The notes under the pieces: model-generated
Databases searched by the model: none
What the model saw: the letters and a program-made list of their open reading frames with translations, nothing else
Told to the model about the DNA's origin: nothing
Shown: one piece after another, positions 5,597 through 6,260 of the stretch
Layout: every line of letters begins with the position of its first letter
Numbering within the stretch: the first letter of the stretch is position 1
Program-made: the position numbers and the translations under genes
Source of the DNA: Prevotellaceae bacterium
GTDB taxonomy: Bacteria; Bacteroidota; Bacteroidia; Bacteroidales; Bacteroidaceae
Assembly (NCBI GenBank): GCA_021204885.1
Contig: JAJPYP010000064.1
Span: 1-6,260 of the forward strand
Length of the DNA: 6,260 nt
Direction: 5' to 3'

Positions 5597-6260
5597 TCAC
5601 TTGGCGGCGAACCTGCCGGCATGCTTCAAGTAGATCTCCATGTCCTTGTCGCCACGGCCCGATAGCGTCAACACCACCACGTCATTGGGCTGGAAACGCA
5701 TCTTCTTCAACGCGCCCAGCGCGTGCGCACTTTCCAAGGCGGGGATGATGCCCTCCATGCGCGTCAGCTCGTATGCCGCCTCGAGCGCCTCGTCGTCGTT
5801 GACCGACAACACCGTGGAGCGATGCTGTGCCGCCATGTTGCAATGCAGCGGGCCTACACCGGGATAGTCCAATCCGGCCGATATGGAGTAAGCCTCCTCA
5901 ATCTGTCCGTCTTCGTTCTGCAACACGTAGATGCGCGAGCCGTGCAGGATGCCTGTCTTGCCACGGGCAATGGAGGCCGCCGTCTGGCCCGAATCCACGC
6001 CCATGCCACCGGCTTCGGCCAATACAATGCGCACGCGCTCGTCGTCTATGTAGTGGTAGATGGTACCCGCCGCGTTGCTGCCGCCGCCCACACAGGCAAT
6101 GAGGTAGTCGGGGTAGTCGCGCCCTTCATGCTCCATGAGCTGCCACTTGATCTCCTCGCTGATGACCGACTGGAACCTTGCCACCATATCGGGATAGGGG
6201 TGTGGCCCGACGGTAGAGCCAATCACGTAGTAAGTGTCAGAGGGGTGACAACTCCAGTAT
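5597..6260 (-). CDS. trpB: Tryptophan synthase beta subunit, C-terminal part (cut by window edge)
   Basis: TrpB joins indole and L-serine to L-tryptophan using pyridoxal phosphate. Only the last 220 residues are visible; the frame is open to the right edge (…DTYYVIGSTVGPHPYP), and with a usual length near 390-400 the N-terminal part carrying the PLP lysine lies outside. The GTG at 6226-6224 is an internal valine, not a start. In visible-fragment numbering, GGGSNA (58-63) binds the PLP phosphate, the D of SAGLDYPGVGP (131) matches Asp305 of Salmonella, the first E of EGIIPALESAHA (169) matches catalytic Glu350, and SGRGDKD (200-206) holds the serine that contacts the pyridine nitrogen. These blocks mark the canonical TrpB1 type that pairs with TrpA. 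It is the first gene seen of the operon; the stop TGA is followed by an AT-rich gap before trpE. Confidence 0.97.
   Translation of the reverse strand, partial: YWSCHPSDTYYVIGSTVGPHPYPDMVARFQSVISEEIKWQLMEHEGRDYPDYLIACVGGGSNAAGTIYHYIDDERVRIVLAEAGGMGVDSGQTAASIARGKTGILHGSRIYVLQNEDGQIEEAYSISAGLDYPGVGPLHCNMAAQHRSTVLSVNDDEALEAAYELTRMEGIIPALESAHALGALKKMRFQPNDVVVLTLSGRGDKDMEIYLKHAGRFAAK

Larger units (their letters stand above)
187..6260 (-). other. trpBEGDCFA tryptophan operon
   Basis: Seven genes lie head to tail on the minus strand with gaps of 90 (trpB-trpE), 39, 18, 17, -4 and 3 bp. Tightening spacing towards the 3' end, with an ATGA overlap at trpC-trpF and a 3-bp gap at trpF-trpA, indicates one transcript with translational coupling at the end. 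The set is complete for chorismate to tryptophan. The order with trpB first and the beta and alpha subunit genes at opposite ends is the arrangement I know from Bacteroidales; in most other bacteria trpB and trpA are adjacent. The promoter and any leader attenuator are upstream of trpB, outside the window. Confidence 0.93.

Noticed and set aside
6224..6226. GTG as the start of a short trpB.
   Set aside because: The frame stays open to the window edge, and the upstream residues (…DTYY) match the TrpB family just before VIGSTVGPHPYP, so the gene simply continues outside.

Overview
The window holds most of one tryptophan-biosynthesis operon, read leftwards on the minus strand. The order of transcription is trpB (cut by the right edge), trpE, trpG, trpD, trpC, trpF, trpA. 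Every step from chorismate to L-tryptophan is encoded here, except for the N-terminal part of TrpB, which lies outside. The order trpBEGDCFA with trpB first, the near absence of strong Shine-Dalgarno sequences, and the protein style point to Bacteroidota, order Bacteroidales. The DNA looks GC-rich by eye (clearly above 50 %), which argues against typical low-GC Bacteroides and fits GC-richer Prevotella-like or Alistipes-like lineages. The genus is an inference and is not fixed by the sequence.

Layout from right to left: trpB C-terminal part (6260-5597); a 90-bp gap with a GC-rich inverted repeat and an A/T-only island of direct repeats (5596-5507); trpE (5506-4106); a 39-bp gap; trpG (4066-3494); 18 bp; trpD (3475-2480); 17 bp; trpC (2462-1602), whose TGA overlaps the trpF ATG in an ATGA junction; trpF (1605-967); 3 bp; trpA (963-187). 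All catalytic and ligand residues that I could place are present, so the pathway looks intact. TrpE and TrpG form anthranilate synthase. TrpD, TrpF and TrpC then lead to indole-3-glycerol phosphate, and TrpA with TrpB converts this to tryptophan. TrpE keeps the two sequence blocks associated with tryptophan feedback inhibition. The operon promoter must lie beyond the right edge, upstream of trpB.

The only part not explained by the operon is positions 1-178, just downstream of trpA. It is a tandem array with a strict 23-bp period, running off the left edge. Each unit carries the 10-bp palindrome GAAGCGCTTC or a one-base variant, separated by diverged 13-bp spacers. One degenerate unit sits in phase in the middle. 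One copy extends to a perfect 16-bp palindrome resembling a LacI/GalR-family operator. This array is the feature most worth a second look. The rest is an ordinary, well-conserved biosynthetic operon.
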